This document shows positions 10,701 through 23,881 of a DNA stretch of 64,000 bases, one piece after another. A program made the translations under genes and the position numbers. The notes beneath the pieces were generated by a model, which saw only the letters and a list, made by a program, of their open reading frames with translations, made no database searches and was not told the origin of the DNA. Each line of letters starts with the position of its first letter. Position 1 is the first letter of the stretch. The stretch comes from Filobasidium wieringae (lineage: Eukaryota > Basidiomycota > Tremellomycetes > Filobasidiales > Filobasidiaceae): contig BCIV01000026.1 in NCBI GenBank assembly GCA_001600055.1, forward strand, positions 1 to 64,000, read 5' to 3'.

Positions 10701-13700
10701 ATGGGCGACCTGCATCAAGCCTTTAATCTTTATACGCCCTCGTACGATCGGGTCAACGATGACCCATCCTACGATCCTCATTGTGATCACCCAAGTGGGT
10801 GACGATGGTTTCGATAATCACTACCAACCCCTACGTTCGTAAGCTGTCTCTGCCCGGTAGTGTCGTGTCCTCTATCGGAGCGATGTTCATCGAGACTGTC
10901 GAAAGCGGGCTCATCTCCTACTTCAAATCAGGCTATCGGTCATCCCGCCCTCCCTCGAAGATAATTGCCTGTCTCGAGATGGAAAATCCTCGGCCATGGA
11001 ACGGAGGATACTATCACAGGAAGCTCACTTTTGGCCTGCCCAGATCCAACCGGTGGATGCCAAGTCCCGAAGCACCGAGCTTAGACCCTGTTCGACCTGT
11101 ATCACTCCAGAGCTACTCAGGAGGACTCCCCTTCATCGGCCACTCGAGGTCGAGCCGAGCGATCTCGTGACGGGGTCGGGTCGATGTTGAGGTCTATAAC
11201 ATGAATTGGGAGGACCGCAAGACGAACGAACGATGCCCGTCCGATCCTTTCAAGAAAAGGTCCTCTTGCATGATCGTACAAAGTCGGACCGATCCGAGCG
11301 AGGCCTTTGGACGTGAGGTGACGTCTTTCCCTTGATCCTGAGCCTACGTCAAGTGTCGAGAATCGATGGGGACGATGCCATGGGGTCGTCAACGGTATAG
11401 CTTGAGAACGAGGTTTGTTGTTGAGCGTAGATGGAATGAACCTCTGGGAGTGAAAACGGGCTGGGGTTGGGGAAGATGGGCTTGGATATGTGGGTCTGTC
11501 GTCTACTACTGTTCAGGCTTTGTACGGTCGATGCGTTCGGTTGAAGATAGGTCATATTAGGGCATTGTCGATCTATTGAGAGGCCAAGGAAAGCTTTAGG
11601 ATGTTGCAGTTAGTGACCGACGTATTAATAAGGAAGCGGTGGATCCTCACCATAGTCTGAACTCTACCACTCCTCAGACATCTATCATCCTTTTCAGTGA
11701 GGATGCTGGTCCTATAGACCAGAGAATATCCGACCGAGCCTCTCATAGTCGCATTGTCGAGCCGATGGTGCGAGGCAGGATGGGATGGTATGCCTGGTTG
11801 AATTGCTCCTGCCAGTACCTATGGCCTATGGCCAACAGGGTGTGGGTTTCGGATACGAAGTACGGTGTGACTATGGGTCAGGTTGATGTGTTGGAATCAT
11901 CAGGTAGACACAGACGACACGTCCGATGATGGTCTTCATGTCGTGCTTGTGCTCTTTCGTACCGTGTTTGTGCTATGGTCGTGCTACAACAGCGCAACAC
12001 CGTGTTGCGCTTGTGATGCGCTTATGCGGTGTCACGCGCGTCTTACCACTCGTGAACAGCATATGACGCGCGTGAACGGGTCTTGACTCATTCACGACTG
12101 GCTGGATACAGCCGGACATGATCTTGTACGCGTGTCCGCCAGCTACCTGATCAAGGGCGACGTGTAAGTCCGATCCGTGGAGGCGCGTCGCTCGAGCTCG
12201 ATCCCACCTGATCACCTCGATATCGAAGAATCATCAGCTCGATATTCCCCATCACTCGACGTCTGACCTCCTCCAACATCTCATCGACAGTGATATCCAC
12301 GAAAGTATAGGTCTCGATAACAACCTCTATGCGGCCTCTGATATCGATGCTTGAGTAGGGTCCAGCGATACCACGATATCAAGACATCTCGGCAAGGCTT
12401 CGAAAACGTCAAACAAGGCAGCTCACCTCGAATTGAACATTCAACTTTCGACTCGATGCCTACAGCAATCGCACCACCTCTGTGCCCTCTTCTCCGCTTC
12501 TGGGGTCGCTTACCTGGGAATAACATCGTTCGATTTCAAACATCGACCAACTCCACTATACAATACCACAAGTCTGGTCGTCCAGCAATCCTCGCCTTAG
12601 CTGAGGCCTGATAGAAAGTGATCCACTACCGCCTGCAAGAAAGGACAGGAACTCGCAGTCACCTTTCTTCGTTCCTTATCGTCTTCGTCATTCAGTTTAA
12701 ATCGTTCAAGAGGCACAGTCTCTACCGATGTCGCATCTCGCAACGACCGTTCAGCGTTCCACCATCAATACGTCCGACATGGAAGAATCGATCACTGTTA
12801 CCCGGAGCTTCAAGGGAGCAGGACCATGCATTATACCTCGTCAGCGTCGGTGAGTCCATAATTGCTCGGTTCACAGGACAAGACGAATCCTCTATCGCTC
12901 GTATTGATTATTCTCGTTCCGTCGATAGTCGGCCGCGACGACCAAAAGTCCCGTAGATTCTACTGGGGTCAAGTTCCAGCTTGAGTCACTGCTGGCACTC
13001 TGCCCGAGGATCGCCCGCGGGAGACCGCTTGCTGGTATAGCACAGGCGACGTTTGATCGAGTCTCTCGCCCGGTCGATCTTTCCACTCGGCTGACGAGAT
13101 GAGCCCCGGCTCATGACCCGATCCATGACTTCCGTGTGACTGACGATGCGTACATGTATCCCGTCATCTCCTTGGTTTGGCAGGTATAATGCAAGAGATA
13201 TACGACCGAGCTGTCCAAGAGGGTTCATGGCAGTGAGATCCGAATCGATGGAGGAGAGGACACATGAACAGTAAGTCTAATCTGGAGTCTCTGCGACAAG
13301 TTTCTCGCTGATGATACTTACGTATCCCGCTCTAGCTCGGCTCACGGGGGCAGGTATTCGCACAACTCCTGGTCCCTTGTCGTGGCGATATCCGGACTGG
13401 ACTGGACCCATGCTATGATGACAATAGTGCTTAGATCTCGGGATTCGATTGCGTACAAGAAGTATCCCTGATCTGGCACCAGGTTCACATGGCAACACGA
13501 GGCCAGACGTGGGGATCGTACGACTGGCTTCACCGGATCAAGGAGTTTCAAGCGGTTCGAAGAGACCGGACAAGACGTGAGGTCATTAGGGGACGCTCGG
13601 CACTACCGGTTCCGACATACGATTGCAGCGACAGCTGAAAGCTGAGTCGTCCTTGAGGTCAGGAATAACACACGTCCATGACAGCCACGATCGGCTGCCC

Positions 13701-16300
13701 GACGGTCATCCGATTAGTCACCTCCGTCTTGCAGGATCCTACGGGTCGTTTTTCACAGACCATACCTCTCTCCGGACGGCGTTGTCAAGTATCGATGAGT
13801 AGGCATTGACGGCGGACCTGCAGGGGTACACTGGAAGCTATGCCGATGCGTGCACTTGATGACGGGAGGATTTCGTATCATGCAGGAAGACGATTGGTGG
13901 GATCGTCATGTGAGTTTCGGTCCGTATGCTTCGATGTAGACTTTGGGCAATGTCGAACCCACGATATCACATATCATCCGTTATGTTGAATCCATTCCGT
14001 TCGTTTCCATAATGCCAAGGATCTTGATCTGTGAACATGGTCGTCCTATATCAGACAAGACGGAAGGAAACTCCGGAGCTTGAAATGAGACAATTCGGGA
14101 AGGGGATGTGCTAAGCTTAGTGTTGACGGCCTAGAAAAGGAGAAGCACTCAAGAAAATCTACACATTGGTTGACGATCTGCGTACAAATTCTTGGAATAC
14201 GGTACAAGCACCTCTACCCGCCTCATGGAGGCCATATCCCTCATCTGTTCCCATCTGTCACACCGTGCGCCGCGCAAATCTACCGATCGTTAGTTGGAGC
14301 AGTCAACCTCTCGTCAGAGCAAAGCGTACCACCCGTGTCGGCGATTCATCACGCACTAACCATATATATACTGATACTCACAAGCCTGAGCCCATCCAAC
14401 CAGTCCGGCTCGTAAGCAGATCTCATTCAACATCGATGCGAACATCATGAAAATCGTCGCGAAACAAGGTACCGCGCTGGGTGGAATCGACCGCGCAGAG
14501 CTACTATCGAGCCAAAACAGCTCCAACAATCAATCAATCGATCGATTGATAGGTCTTATTACCGTCGATGTGGGCTCAGGCGATAAGCCTGATTCACGGG
14601 GGAGTTCCATCGAGTTCGAATACTTTGCTTGGGTAAGGTCTCACAGTCGCGGAAATCCGCTTCCGAGTGATCAGTCGAACCAAGTGATCAAGTAAGTCCT
14701 GCTGTCGTTTCTCGCTCCCGCGTGAACGTCATCGATGTGTAAACTATACTGGATAAATGCGCAAAGCATTGAGACGTAACTCATCTGATATAAAAGACAC
14801 TGGTTAATCATAGCTTTTACCAAACTAGATCAGTTCTCGTCAATAAACCAAGCCAAAGAAGATGATCTTCAGAGGCGCGGTGGAGAGGGTCGCTGGCTTG
14901 AACGTCAGTCTCCTAGGGAAACTACCCGTGCTGTCGGTGGAAGCCATGGTTTCTACCGGTGAAGTAAGTGACATGTAGTAGACTAGCTATAGTACTGATT
15001 ATCAGCATTGCCTGACAGTATCGATAGATGTTCGTCCCATCTCGCTCTTGTCATCCGTTTAATAGCTAAGAATTTCAGGCTGGAGCACGACCTTTGTAGT
15101 AGGAGACATGTCAATCGCACGATGTACGTACAGCTGACGAGCGATGTGATACCGAATACGTGTTCTGTGAAAAAGTTGGGTCGCTTGAACCCAATTTACA
15201 GGATCCACATGACATCTTGAATCGTGCTGCTTCTGTCTCTTGAGTTTGGCGCGTTTCCACATTCAATGTTCCTGTGAGATATCAAGCTGGGTCGAGTATC
15301 CAAATCCCTAATGCGCTTGATCAGTTGATCAGGCTTTGTTGAAATGGATCGGCTCTGGACGAAGTCCGACGTCGCAATGTATGATGCGCGCAATGATATA
15401 TGTCAATAGATACTCTCGTAGAAATGCTCCTACCTGTACAACAAAAGCTCGAGCGATGCATCACACTGACACCTGAACCTGGAGATTGACAAAGGCCTCT
15501 TTCACAGTTTTCTATCTTGTCGAGTCTATAGACCCTACCAGCGTCTGGGCTCGTGTCCCTTCACAGAAATTGTGTAGTATACGCGCGTGAATTTGTGATA
15601 GGCGACTTCAAACAGATGGCCGCATTTTAATGAAGATCGGCAAGATTCAGGTTATCTAGGATTTCTAGAGAATCTCATGATCTATCCATACCGTAACAGT
15701 TTGATTCGCTGAAGCAACGAGCACGTAACACAGCTGAACGAACAAATTGCGAGTTCATCGCCCTCAAAACCGTCAAGAGCGATACGATGTTGGTCTTCGC
15801 ACCACAAGAACCTGGAATTCTGATTATGTTGATATGTTTGAGCCCAAGAGTAGACTAGGCGACTGTTTGTAGCCCAACAGCCCCCAGCATTAGCCTACAG
15901 CGGTGTAGTCATTTTCAATGTATCCCTTTCCTAAATTAAACTACTCTTTCCTCCCACCTGATGTGCCACTAAACATAGCCAGACTCGCAACTCAAATGCG
16001 CTGGACCTGGTAATGACCATATCTCGAAGATGGAAATACTCTTCTCGTACGCGTGTCTATCATCTCGTACGCGATGATTGATCTTCCGCCTCGAAGAAGA
16101 TTGGCCAGCCATCTGAAAAGATCATATTTTTCGAACAAACACGTCACTTATCTTTTTCCGCAACTAGAAGATGAATCGTCAACAATCGCGACAAAACGAT
16201 CTGTCGTCGAGGTGAAAGCCATTCCTTTATAAAGATATTGTTACTCTAGACAAGCCTATATACTATATACGACTAACACCGCATCCCATCAGCATGTATC
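10701..16300. other. No confidently resolvable gene
   Basis: Only short ORFs on both strands, none with a motif I know. Exon-like pieces include a Ser/Pro-rich minus-strand ORF (11349-11555), a minus-strand hydrophobic piece near 13342-13551, and plus-strand starts at 14447 and 14862 that run into good GTAAG donors after 30-60 codons. None could be extended to a coherent protein. A perfect 18-bp palindrome lies at 14533-14550. The stretch may hold intron-rich genes I could not assemble, or relics. Confidence 0.4.
11935..12080. repeat. GTGCTGC/TTGTG-word array 3
   Basis: Words GTCGTGCTTGTGC, GTGTTTGTGC, GTCGTGCTACAAC and GTGTTGCGCTTGTGATGCG recur over about 145 bp in the G-rich orientation. 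No gene is assigned on either side. Confidence 0.55.
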
Positions 16301-16324
16301 AAAACTACAGCTACGTCCTGGAGA

Positions 16325-18612
16325 TAGAATCAGATTGAGAGGCTTGTATGCGTTTGCGGAGATGTCCTGGAGTTCCTCGAGATTTCGAAGGGTAGTTGTC
16401 AAGAAATCGACTGGTCCACCACCACTCCAGCCGTTCCTGGTCAGCTCGACATTGTTCTCCGCTCTCAGAAAGGCCTACAAGAGTACCTCTCGACACGTAA
16501 CTCAGCACAATCATCCGCAATCCTTACGTGCTGGCTGTTGGAATTGCTCGAAAGACAGGACGATACCTCTGAAAAGGTCAAACTCGTCTACCAGTACATC
16601 AGGAAGCACGGCCTGCTTGAGCACCTCCCACCGACTTTCCTCCCTGAGCCTGCACACTCGGAAGAAGACGAGGAATATGAAGACGAAGAACAGCAAGACC
16701 GTGGATCGCCCTCGATATCAAGAACGGAGATCCGTTTTCTGGAAGCGATTGGCAAGGAGAGATTTCTCTCTGCGCTGACTGCGGCAGCCTCTCGATCGAC
16801 ACCTGATCACGAAAAGGTCAAATCAGCTTGGGGAAGAGATTTTCATGTCAAACTAGGGGCCCTGTGGCGTTGGAGAGATGGGTTCCCTTCCGATCACACT
16901 ACTGCTGTGGCTATCAGAGAGATGGCTGTCACCACGGGCTCTATCGAAGTTGCTCTACCTTACCTTCACCAAGCTATTTCCAACAATCCTTCTCGCAAAC
17001 AAGCCGATATAGCAGACGGATCTCTGAAGCGGAAGTACAAGGTCGCCACAAGGCATGCATCCGGAGTCGAATGGAGAGAAGCTTGGAAGCTGTACAAAGT
17101 CAGCCGCTGGAACCCAAACCATATCGCAAACCGTCCTATGACCTCACAGCATCCTTCCACACCAAATTCTGAGCTGGAAGGCCCCATCTCTGAACGCGGA
17201 TCATCCGGATATGAAGGTAGCACTCCTGCTGGCAGCGACGACGAGGAAGGTAGCGGTAACGAGTCCGACATTGTTGACCAACCAGTGGAACGAAAGAGAC
17301 GGCGACTGGGGGTCTATCGCGCTGAGCAAGATTCCACATCGGCAAGAAGTGTCAGTGACTTGCGTGTTTTCGTGTTTTGATCTCTCGTCAATAAATCTTA
17401 TCTGAATACGTCTGCGTGCGAAATTTCGCAGGCTTCGGACGTCACTTCGCCAGGAGTTGGAAGAAATATGGCCGTGCAATCTCCTCCATCCTCTGCATCT
17501 CAACGTACTCAAGAATGGGCTTCGGACGATGTGACTCGATCACCTCCTGCCGACTTCTCACCTTTGCATAACGACGAAGAACTGGAGTTGCCTAATACGC
17601 TTGGTTTTATCCCCGGTACGCCTCGGGGGACTACTCAGTTACCCACAAGGGATTTGGAAGCTGTGGATTACGAGACTAGGCAACCCGCTCAACGGTCTGG
17701 TGACGAAGACAGATGTGTGCCTGTTATTGATTCTAGAGAACAAGCCACAACACCACACTTGTCTCTGCAATACAATGGTGGCAGACCGACAATAGTCCAT
17801 GTGCGACATATCGCTCTTCCTTCACCGCAATACATATCGCTTTGGGTGGATCAATTCATTCATCGTCTTTCGTAAGTACTCTCAGTTATGTTATGCTCTT
17901 ATTGACTAAGTCGGTGCACTTCACTCCCAGATTATCCTCCGAAAGCTTTGCGACCCCATTCTTCATCCGGGGTCCGGCGAAGAAACTGTATTCGGCTCAC
18001 CCTTTCGACAATCAGGTTGAACACCGTCTCGCAGCTCAAGCCGTCATGGAGATACACAAAGAAGCCCTGGGTCCCTGGCCGCTTCTCGCCACTTCCTCTG
18101 ATTCGTCCTTGGAGGTTTATATCGCTGGCCATTTCGTAGGGGTACTCGATCCGAAAGACCACCTGTTAGTCGTCTTCTTTGCCTTGAGGTCAACTATTGA
18201 TGCTAAATTGACTTTCCAGGGTGGCATCGGCCGGCAAGATGATTCGCTTGCGCAGTACGATGGACACGACTGTTTCTATTGTGAACTACGTCAACGTATA
18301 CTCAGCCGTGTGTGCTATACGTCGAATCAAGGCAAGCTCTGTACGGCGGTACGATGATCTGCAAGATGAAAGACGATGGGAACATGTCGCTCAGGATTGG
18401 CTAGTGCAAGCGAGCGACCGTAAGCGAAGAAGGGGACATGGACGGTACCTGATCGTTTCGCTGATCGCGCTTGTGCAATGTCATCAGGAAGCATGACGCA
18501 GGACTTGCTGTATAACGTTGGAACTGATATCCTTCCCTACCTCTCAGTGGCTCGGAGAGACGAGATCCAGCGGAAACTTTCGGAATTGCAAGATGAACTG
18601 GATGCGGATTAG
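16325..18612 (+). CDS. Uncharacterised protein, at least 5 exons (5' end unresolved)
   Basis: The frame is open from an acceptor near 16325 (TCAG) or just before it, through to a donor at about 17350. The next exons are 17431-17871, about 17932-18166, 18221-18421 and about 18487-18612, stopping at TAG 18610-18612. All inferred introns have GT-AG ends and keep phase. The protein has an early leucine-rich stretch (CWLLELLERQDD), an acidic Glu/Asp run, a Trp-containing central block (GALWRWRDGFP), a Ser/Pro-rich low-complexity middle and a C-terminal block ending in a charged helix (ARRDEIQRKLSELQDELDAD). I recognise no family. The first exon is missing: there is an in-frame TAG just upstream and no ATG, so at least one 5' exon must lie before 16320. 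A candidate ATG exon is near 16171, but the phase does not fit. Confidence 0.65.
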
Positions 18613-20154
18613 AGAACATCATGTCGAAGAGAAGTTTGAGTAGTTCGTTGCTCGCCAAAGTAAGCGGTCAACTCTTTCGCATTCCTCCCTCGCTCCTGCA
18701 TTCTTATTTTGTCTACGCTTCATAGCCGAAAGAAACCACGCCTCGGATCTGACTATTATTGGGCAATATCTCCGATCGATTATAACCTGGATGGCCAACT
18801 GATACCCACCTCCGCCACGCGCAGCGGGTACCTCCAGATCGACTTGTGAACGCACGGGGTCAATGCTCAGGGTCTGCGGATAAGATGAGCGACGGTAACA
18901 ATCAAATAGAAGTAAGGCGTTCGCCAGTAATGTCGTCAGTCAGACAATCGGGTTCAAGCGGCGGGCTGTAAGTATATGTACTATACGTTGTCGACCAATA
19001 TAATATCCTTCCGAAACGATCTTTGACTACGCTAGCATCCGGTAGAACTGTGAGCTGAGCTGTTATAGCACCTCCGCCTGTGCCGATGAGTCAGGTACCC
19101 GGTTTGAAAGCTAGGTACTTGCTGTAGGGTGATATGTCCCGTATGTCGAGTGTTCAAGCGCGGTCTCCCGACCGTTCATTTGAGCGTCCGCACCTTTGCG
19201 GCCATCAAATACAACCCCATGCGTATCAAATGCCACAGTATCTGGGGTACAAGATGGTTCTCCCCGATTATTGCTCGAGGACATTTGATGCCCAGCAATC
19301 GCTGAACTTGGAACCTCTCCTTACTGGGCGCAATGGGCGGTAATTTCAGAACAGGCGGGATGGCATTATATGACCTCCGTACCGACTATCGATCCCCAGC
19401 ACGACAACAGATCCAATACTTATTACGGCTTCGGTTGTAAACTAGCTTTGGTCATCATGTTCAGCCCCAAAGCCCCGTTGCATCTTCGCTGACGGCCTGG
19501 CAAAAACATGACGTCCAAAGCTTTCTCACACATCACGAGAGAATCACGAGGATCGCACAAGTGAAGCACAAGGTTGCGCACGAGCGCAACACAGAGGGAA
19601 AAAAAGCGCAAAACACAAGCGCAGCACGGGACACGCAGAAATACACCACGAGCGCAACACAAACTCAAACACAAACGCAACACAGCAGGACACAAATGTA
19701 GCACGGCTCATAACATGACTGCAGCGCAAGCACGGCACAAGCCTAGCACGAGCTAACGCAAGCGGACCCCCTTGATGAGTTCGATAGGATACACTTTCCC
19801 TTCTATCGTTGGCATAGATACATCATCTTCTCCCCTATCACCACACTATCGGCACGGCAGATCACTATACTAGCTACATGGCACTCGATCTATAGTCTAT
19901 AGCTACAATCGAGCTGTCTTTAGGCGGGCATGAAGCCACCATGTGGAATCACCAGCCTGTCTCGGTTCGGTTCTGGTGTCTCAAAGGAGTCCGTCTCATC
20001 ATCAGTACGATCAGCAGTGATGGTCATCGGTGACAAGCAGCATCATGATTGTGGTACTCATCATACCTATATCATCTCCATCAAGCGGACTCGGGATTGG
20101 GATCAGCCGTGGCTGTAGCTAGCATTTTCAACTGCTGCCTAAAACTTCATCGCC
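18613..20154. other. Intergenic region containing array 4
   Basis: About 1.5 kb between two plus-strand genes. Apart from the word array at 19555-19755 and a few short ORFs without codon structure, I see nothing I can support. It should contain the promoter of the gene starting at 20155; no clear TATA box was picked out. Confidence 0.4.
19555..19755. repeat. GTGCTGC/TTGTG-word array 4 (complement orientation)
   Basis: A dense array of GCGCAACACA, GCACAAG, AGCGCAGCACGG and AAACGCAACACAG words at about 10-15 bp spacing. It produces Cys-rich or Gln/His-rich spurious ORFs on both strands. Confidence 0.65.
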
Positions 20155-21536
20155 ATGGGTCAAGATCCCTCTCCTAATGACCGGCAGCGTTTACCTCGTC
20201 CAGATCACCACCGTTCACGGTCCTCACGATCATCCACATCTTCCCTAACGGTATCTGGCAACACGGCGTCGACTGTCCAGACCCATCAGAGCAAGCCGAG
20301 ACGTAGAGGTGCTTCGATCGATGTCAACACCTGGCTAGCAAAGGTTGAAGAAGAAGGCCCGTTAGAAATTCCGAAGGATACCTTACATCGTCATCGAATC
20401 AGGGAAGACAGACCTCGTCCAACTCGTCAATCTCGATTCCCTGCAACTCCACTCTCTTCCACCCGACAGGAATCAGACCCACGTCCAGCTGCATACGACC
20501 CCGACTTCCTCCTCCATTACAACCGACGAGCCCCCTTATCAGATCAAAGCTACTCATCCGTATCCACTTCCACCACTGCATCTTCTACCGACACCATCCC
20601 CGACGATTGGAGGACCGTCCTTTTTCCTCGTCGGAAGATACCTCGTATACAAGAGCAACAGATTGCTGAGGACGAAGAATTAGAAGCGGAGAACAGTTCT
20701 ACTGGTAATTCCTCCATGTCCCTACGTCTCTCCGTCCTGACGCTTACACGATCCGTTCCGCATTCAATCCCCTTACGACGAACAGTATCTCAACTTCCGG
20801 AAGCAGGTTCCGAATATGAACCGACAAACCCAGAGTCCGAGACGATTCTTTTCGGAATCGAAGGGAGAGAGAACCATATTTGGACAAACATCAAGCAGGC
20901 CGTCATCGGTCCCATGCTCACGGATCGTCCAGCCATCTACGCCCGGTCGGATGTTCAGGACATGAAGGAGGTAGAGGACGAGATGGACGAGTAAGCAGAT
21001 CCATTTCCTTTCTTGTGATTCACATGATCACTGACTAGTGCGCAACGTGATAGACTGGAACTGTTAAGGAATGTCGGTGGACGGGTCGAGGTTCGGGTCC
21101 AAGCCCAGGACGATGTCGCTACTGAAGTGTAGGTGTTCGTCGGTCCCTTTTCTCACCATCCAAGGCTTATATACCGATCCATCTCTACCTTTTCCTCTTC
21201 TCCAGACAATCGCTAGTGGAACAACCGGAAGAGACTGTCATTGACAACGACGTCACTCCGAAAGCATCCAGGATCAATCAACGCCCCCTTTCCGAACCCG
21301 CATCTCCCATTGCAACAAAAGCAGACCCCATTCAAGAGGGACTACCTGGTTTTGAAGGCTTGACTCGGGTCCCTCCTCCTGGTAGGTACGATACCCGAAT
21401 CCTCCCCACTCAACTGGTTCCGGAAAGCCCCGATCCGCTCGGAAGCTGGTCCAACGAGAGTTTCGTCGACGCTCGCAAGGTCGTGCAAGTAAAACGAGGA
21501 GACGCAAAGAGATATACCGGGAATTGGCGGCGCTGA
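20155..21536 (+). CDS. Uncharacterised protein, paralog A (413 aa, 3 exons)
   Basis: Exons 20155-20990, 21054-21128 and 21206-21536 total 1242 nt (413 aa plus stop) with matching phases and normal GT-AG introns. The N-terminal half is Ser/Arg/Pro-rich and probably disordered. A WRTVLFPR block follows. The best conserved motif is LFGIEGRENHIWTN (about residue 240), and the C-terminus has ESPDPLGSWSNESF and a final RYTGNWRR. The same three motifs, in the same order, occur in the gene at 61.2-63.5 kb, so these are paralogs. I know no function or domain name for the family. The next gene (21657-23881) converges on it with only about 120 bp between stop codons. Confidence 0.8.
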
Positions 21537-21656
21537 GGCTAGGATGCAAGGGTTTCGACATGTACTCGCTCTTTTCTTTCAGAACACAAATTAGACCTCG
21601 AACATGACAGAACAGAAATTACATTGCCCGAATCTCAAACGAATCAGCACGACCCT

Positions 21657-23881
21657 TTATTCCTCATTCTCGCCGTCCCACTCGGTGACCACCCGATACA
21701 TCCCCACAACAGCCCCACACTGGCCGTAAGCTTTCTTCTCCGGTACCGTCTGTTTCGAAAGGAACGCCAATAGACTCGCACAGCACCTTGAAGTGATCGC
21801 GCTCGGGGCAGCTTCGTGAGCCTCGACGAGGGACTGAGCTAGTTCCAAGATGTCCAGAGATGGTTCGACGATTTGTGTGCCGGGTTGAATCCGGTCTTGC
21901 GTGGTGCCAGACGTGGAGGACGGTTTGGAGCGACGACTGCTAGCTTGAGTGGGCATTCTGGAAGAACTCTGACGACTCTCTACTGTTCGATCGCCCTTTT
22001 CTGCACTGTGCTGGCCGACAACGCCAGACTTGCCATTCAAACTGCAGTTTCGCGCCTTGCCCGAAGAACGACATTGTCCACACCCGCTCTCGACTATCCA
22101 TCGTTTCACTCGAGGTTTGCGGCGAGAGCTTTCCTCGTCGAACTCTGGTTGGATGATAGCCCAGCAGCCGACGAAAGGTTTGCGGCTTCGGCCCAGCTTG
22201 CGCCACTTTTGACCCCGATGTGATTTACAGCAGTCGCATTCTTCACCTTTACCCAGACGCGTGAATCCAGTCGGATAGAGGTTTCCTTTCGCCCAGGCAT
22301 GATAACGCTAGCGTAGACAAGAACAAGTCAGCTTCCCCGTTGTAAGCCTCCTAAAGCGGTGACGGATACATACCTTGACGATGTCTGTCATATAGACGCT
22401 ACTGGGAAGAAAAGGAGGGACCGGGACTCCAGCGACGTATCGAGGTTTCAAGAGGTACCCTGTCTCGAAACGGCTTTCCGTCATCGTGACATCTCCTTTT
22501 TCCTCGGAAGTATCGGAACCTTCTGAGTCGCTGACCTCTTCCGATGGTGAAGGGTTCTGTTCATACGAAATTGTAGCCGGTAGCAATGGGAGATCCATCA
22601 AGTCGGCTTCGGCGTCCTCCATCAAACTTTCCTGTTCGCCCTCCAGAAGACCACTGTCCATGCTGTTCCCGGCGAGCGAAGAAGACCGGGAAAATTGAGA
22701 AGTAGAAAGCGCCGAAAGAGAAGAAGAAAGCGAGCGGGAAAAGTCGTATGTGTCATCCGCATCCGAGTTCGACTCATATCCGGGACGAAGAGATGGTGCC
22801 CTCGACCGAACAGCTTTCCCTGCTGTCGGTTTGAGATAGCTCAACGGGGTAGAGCTTGAGAAGGGTCCAGCGGAACTGAAAATGCCGGCGGGACCCATTG
22901 GAATATCGTATCCGGGTCTGACGGCGTTTCCCAGATTAGCGGATCGTTCGCCAACTCTACCGCCTTCCTCCAGCATAGCTGAAGCTTGAGCCCTCGATAC
23001 GACGCGAGTCTGAGACGAGTGGTGAATAGGTAGGTGTCCTTTCGGAACATGAGGAACGGGAGTTGCGATCTGCTGAGATTCCGTGTGCTCGGATTCGCCG
23101 TCACTGGCCATTCCGTGTGAATGCCTGAAAGCTGGTGGGTGATAGACCACTTTGTTCCCTGTAGCCTTCTGACCCGTGATAGGGCTGAAGAAGGGTGAAT
23201 GGCTGGGCGAACGGTTGTGTCGACCTGTATCGCGCAGAGGGAAAATACGGTTCCCATTACTGGCTCGACGAGCTAAGGCGTAGTATTGAGATTTCTGAGC
23301 GTTCTGATGGCGTTCACGATTGGCTTTGTCAGCTGTCGATGCTGCGAGGTAGATAAGAACCGAATGAGTCAAGTCCGCGTCTTTATATATCCGTTGGGAC
23401 TTACGAATAGGCAACGAATGATCCTTTCCAGTTCTAGACTCCTTCTTAGAGGCGGTCGAACAGTCATCTATCGCCTCCTGAGCTTGGGAGACTGTAAAGG
23501 CAGAGTCCGAGATGAGCTTGGGTTATTTGTTACGAGATTTGAGTCCGTTCATGAGCTCACGAATAGGCAAAGAATGGTCCTTCCGCAAACCAGACTCGTT
23601 CTGCTTCTCTTGCTGGCGATGGACGGGTGCGAGGTCTTCAGATACAGAGGGAGGAGATCAATCGTTGCCCAATCGTTCAGAGCAAGCGGTAACTCACTAT
23701 CATCCTTGTGGTCTCTAGTGAAAGGGTTTCCACTAGTCTTGAACATTTCTGGATACGACTTGACATTTTGAACCGCTTGCATCCTTTCGTTCGAAGACGG
23801 ATCGCCAGTTCTCAGAGACATGTCGTTGAAGTCAAGTTCAAGACGCTGTTCGGTGGTGTCGGTCTTGGGGATGTAGTTCAT
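21657..23881 (-). CDS. Ser-rich protein with a Cys-rich C-terminal module
   Basis: Minus-strand exons run from ATG at 23881 through two small exons (the second at 23491-23405), then a long exon starting near 23355, to a final exon starting near 22310 and ending at TAA 21657. The long exon encodes a Ser/Pro-rich, mostly disordered region with acidic patches. The last exon starts with RYHAWAKGNLYPTGFTRLG, then a cluster ECDCC, a GCW, and further on CGQCR, which suggests a small metal-binding module of fungal type; I cannot name it. Two successive exons end in the same peptide, KDHSLPI, as if an exon-intron unit had been duplicated. The gene is tail-to-tail with paralog A and head-to-head with the gene at 24725. 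Nuclear function would be a guess. Confidence 0.75.

Noticed and set aside
14533..14550. A perfect 18-bp palindrome of ATCAAT and CGATCG words
   Set aside because: Built from a simple CAAT/CGAT repeat; chance is a sufficient explanation.
14862..15020. Apparent first exon starting MIFRGAVERVAG with a good GTAAGT donor
   Set aside because: The following exon reaches stops in the required frame, and no continuation could be assembled.
20155..23881. A gene cluster with shared function (e.g. secondary metabolism or mating type)
   Set aside because: No synthase, transporter, homeodomain, pheromone or other cluster marker is visible in the neighbouring genes.
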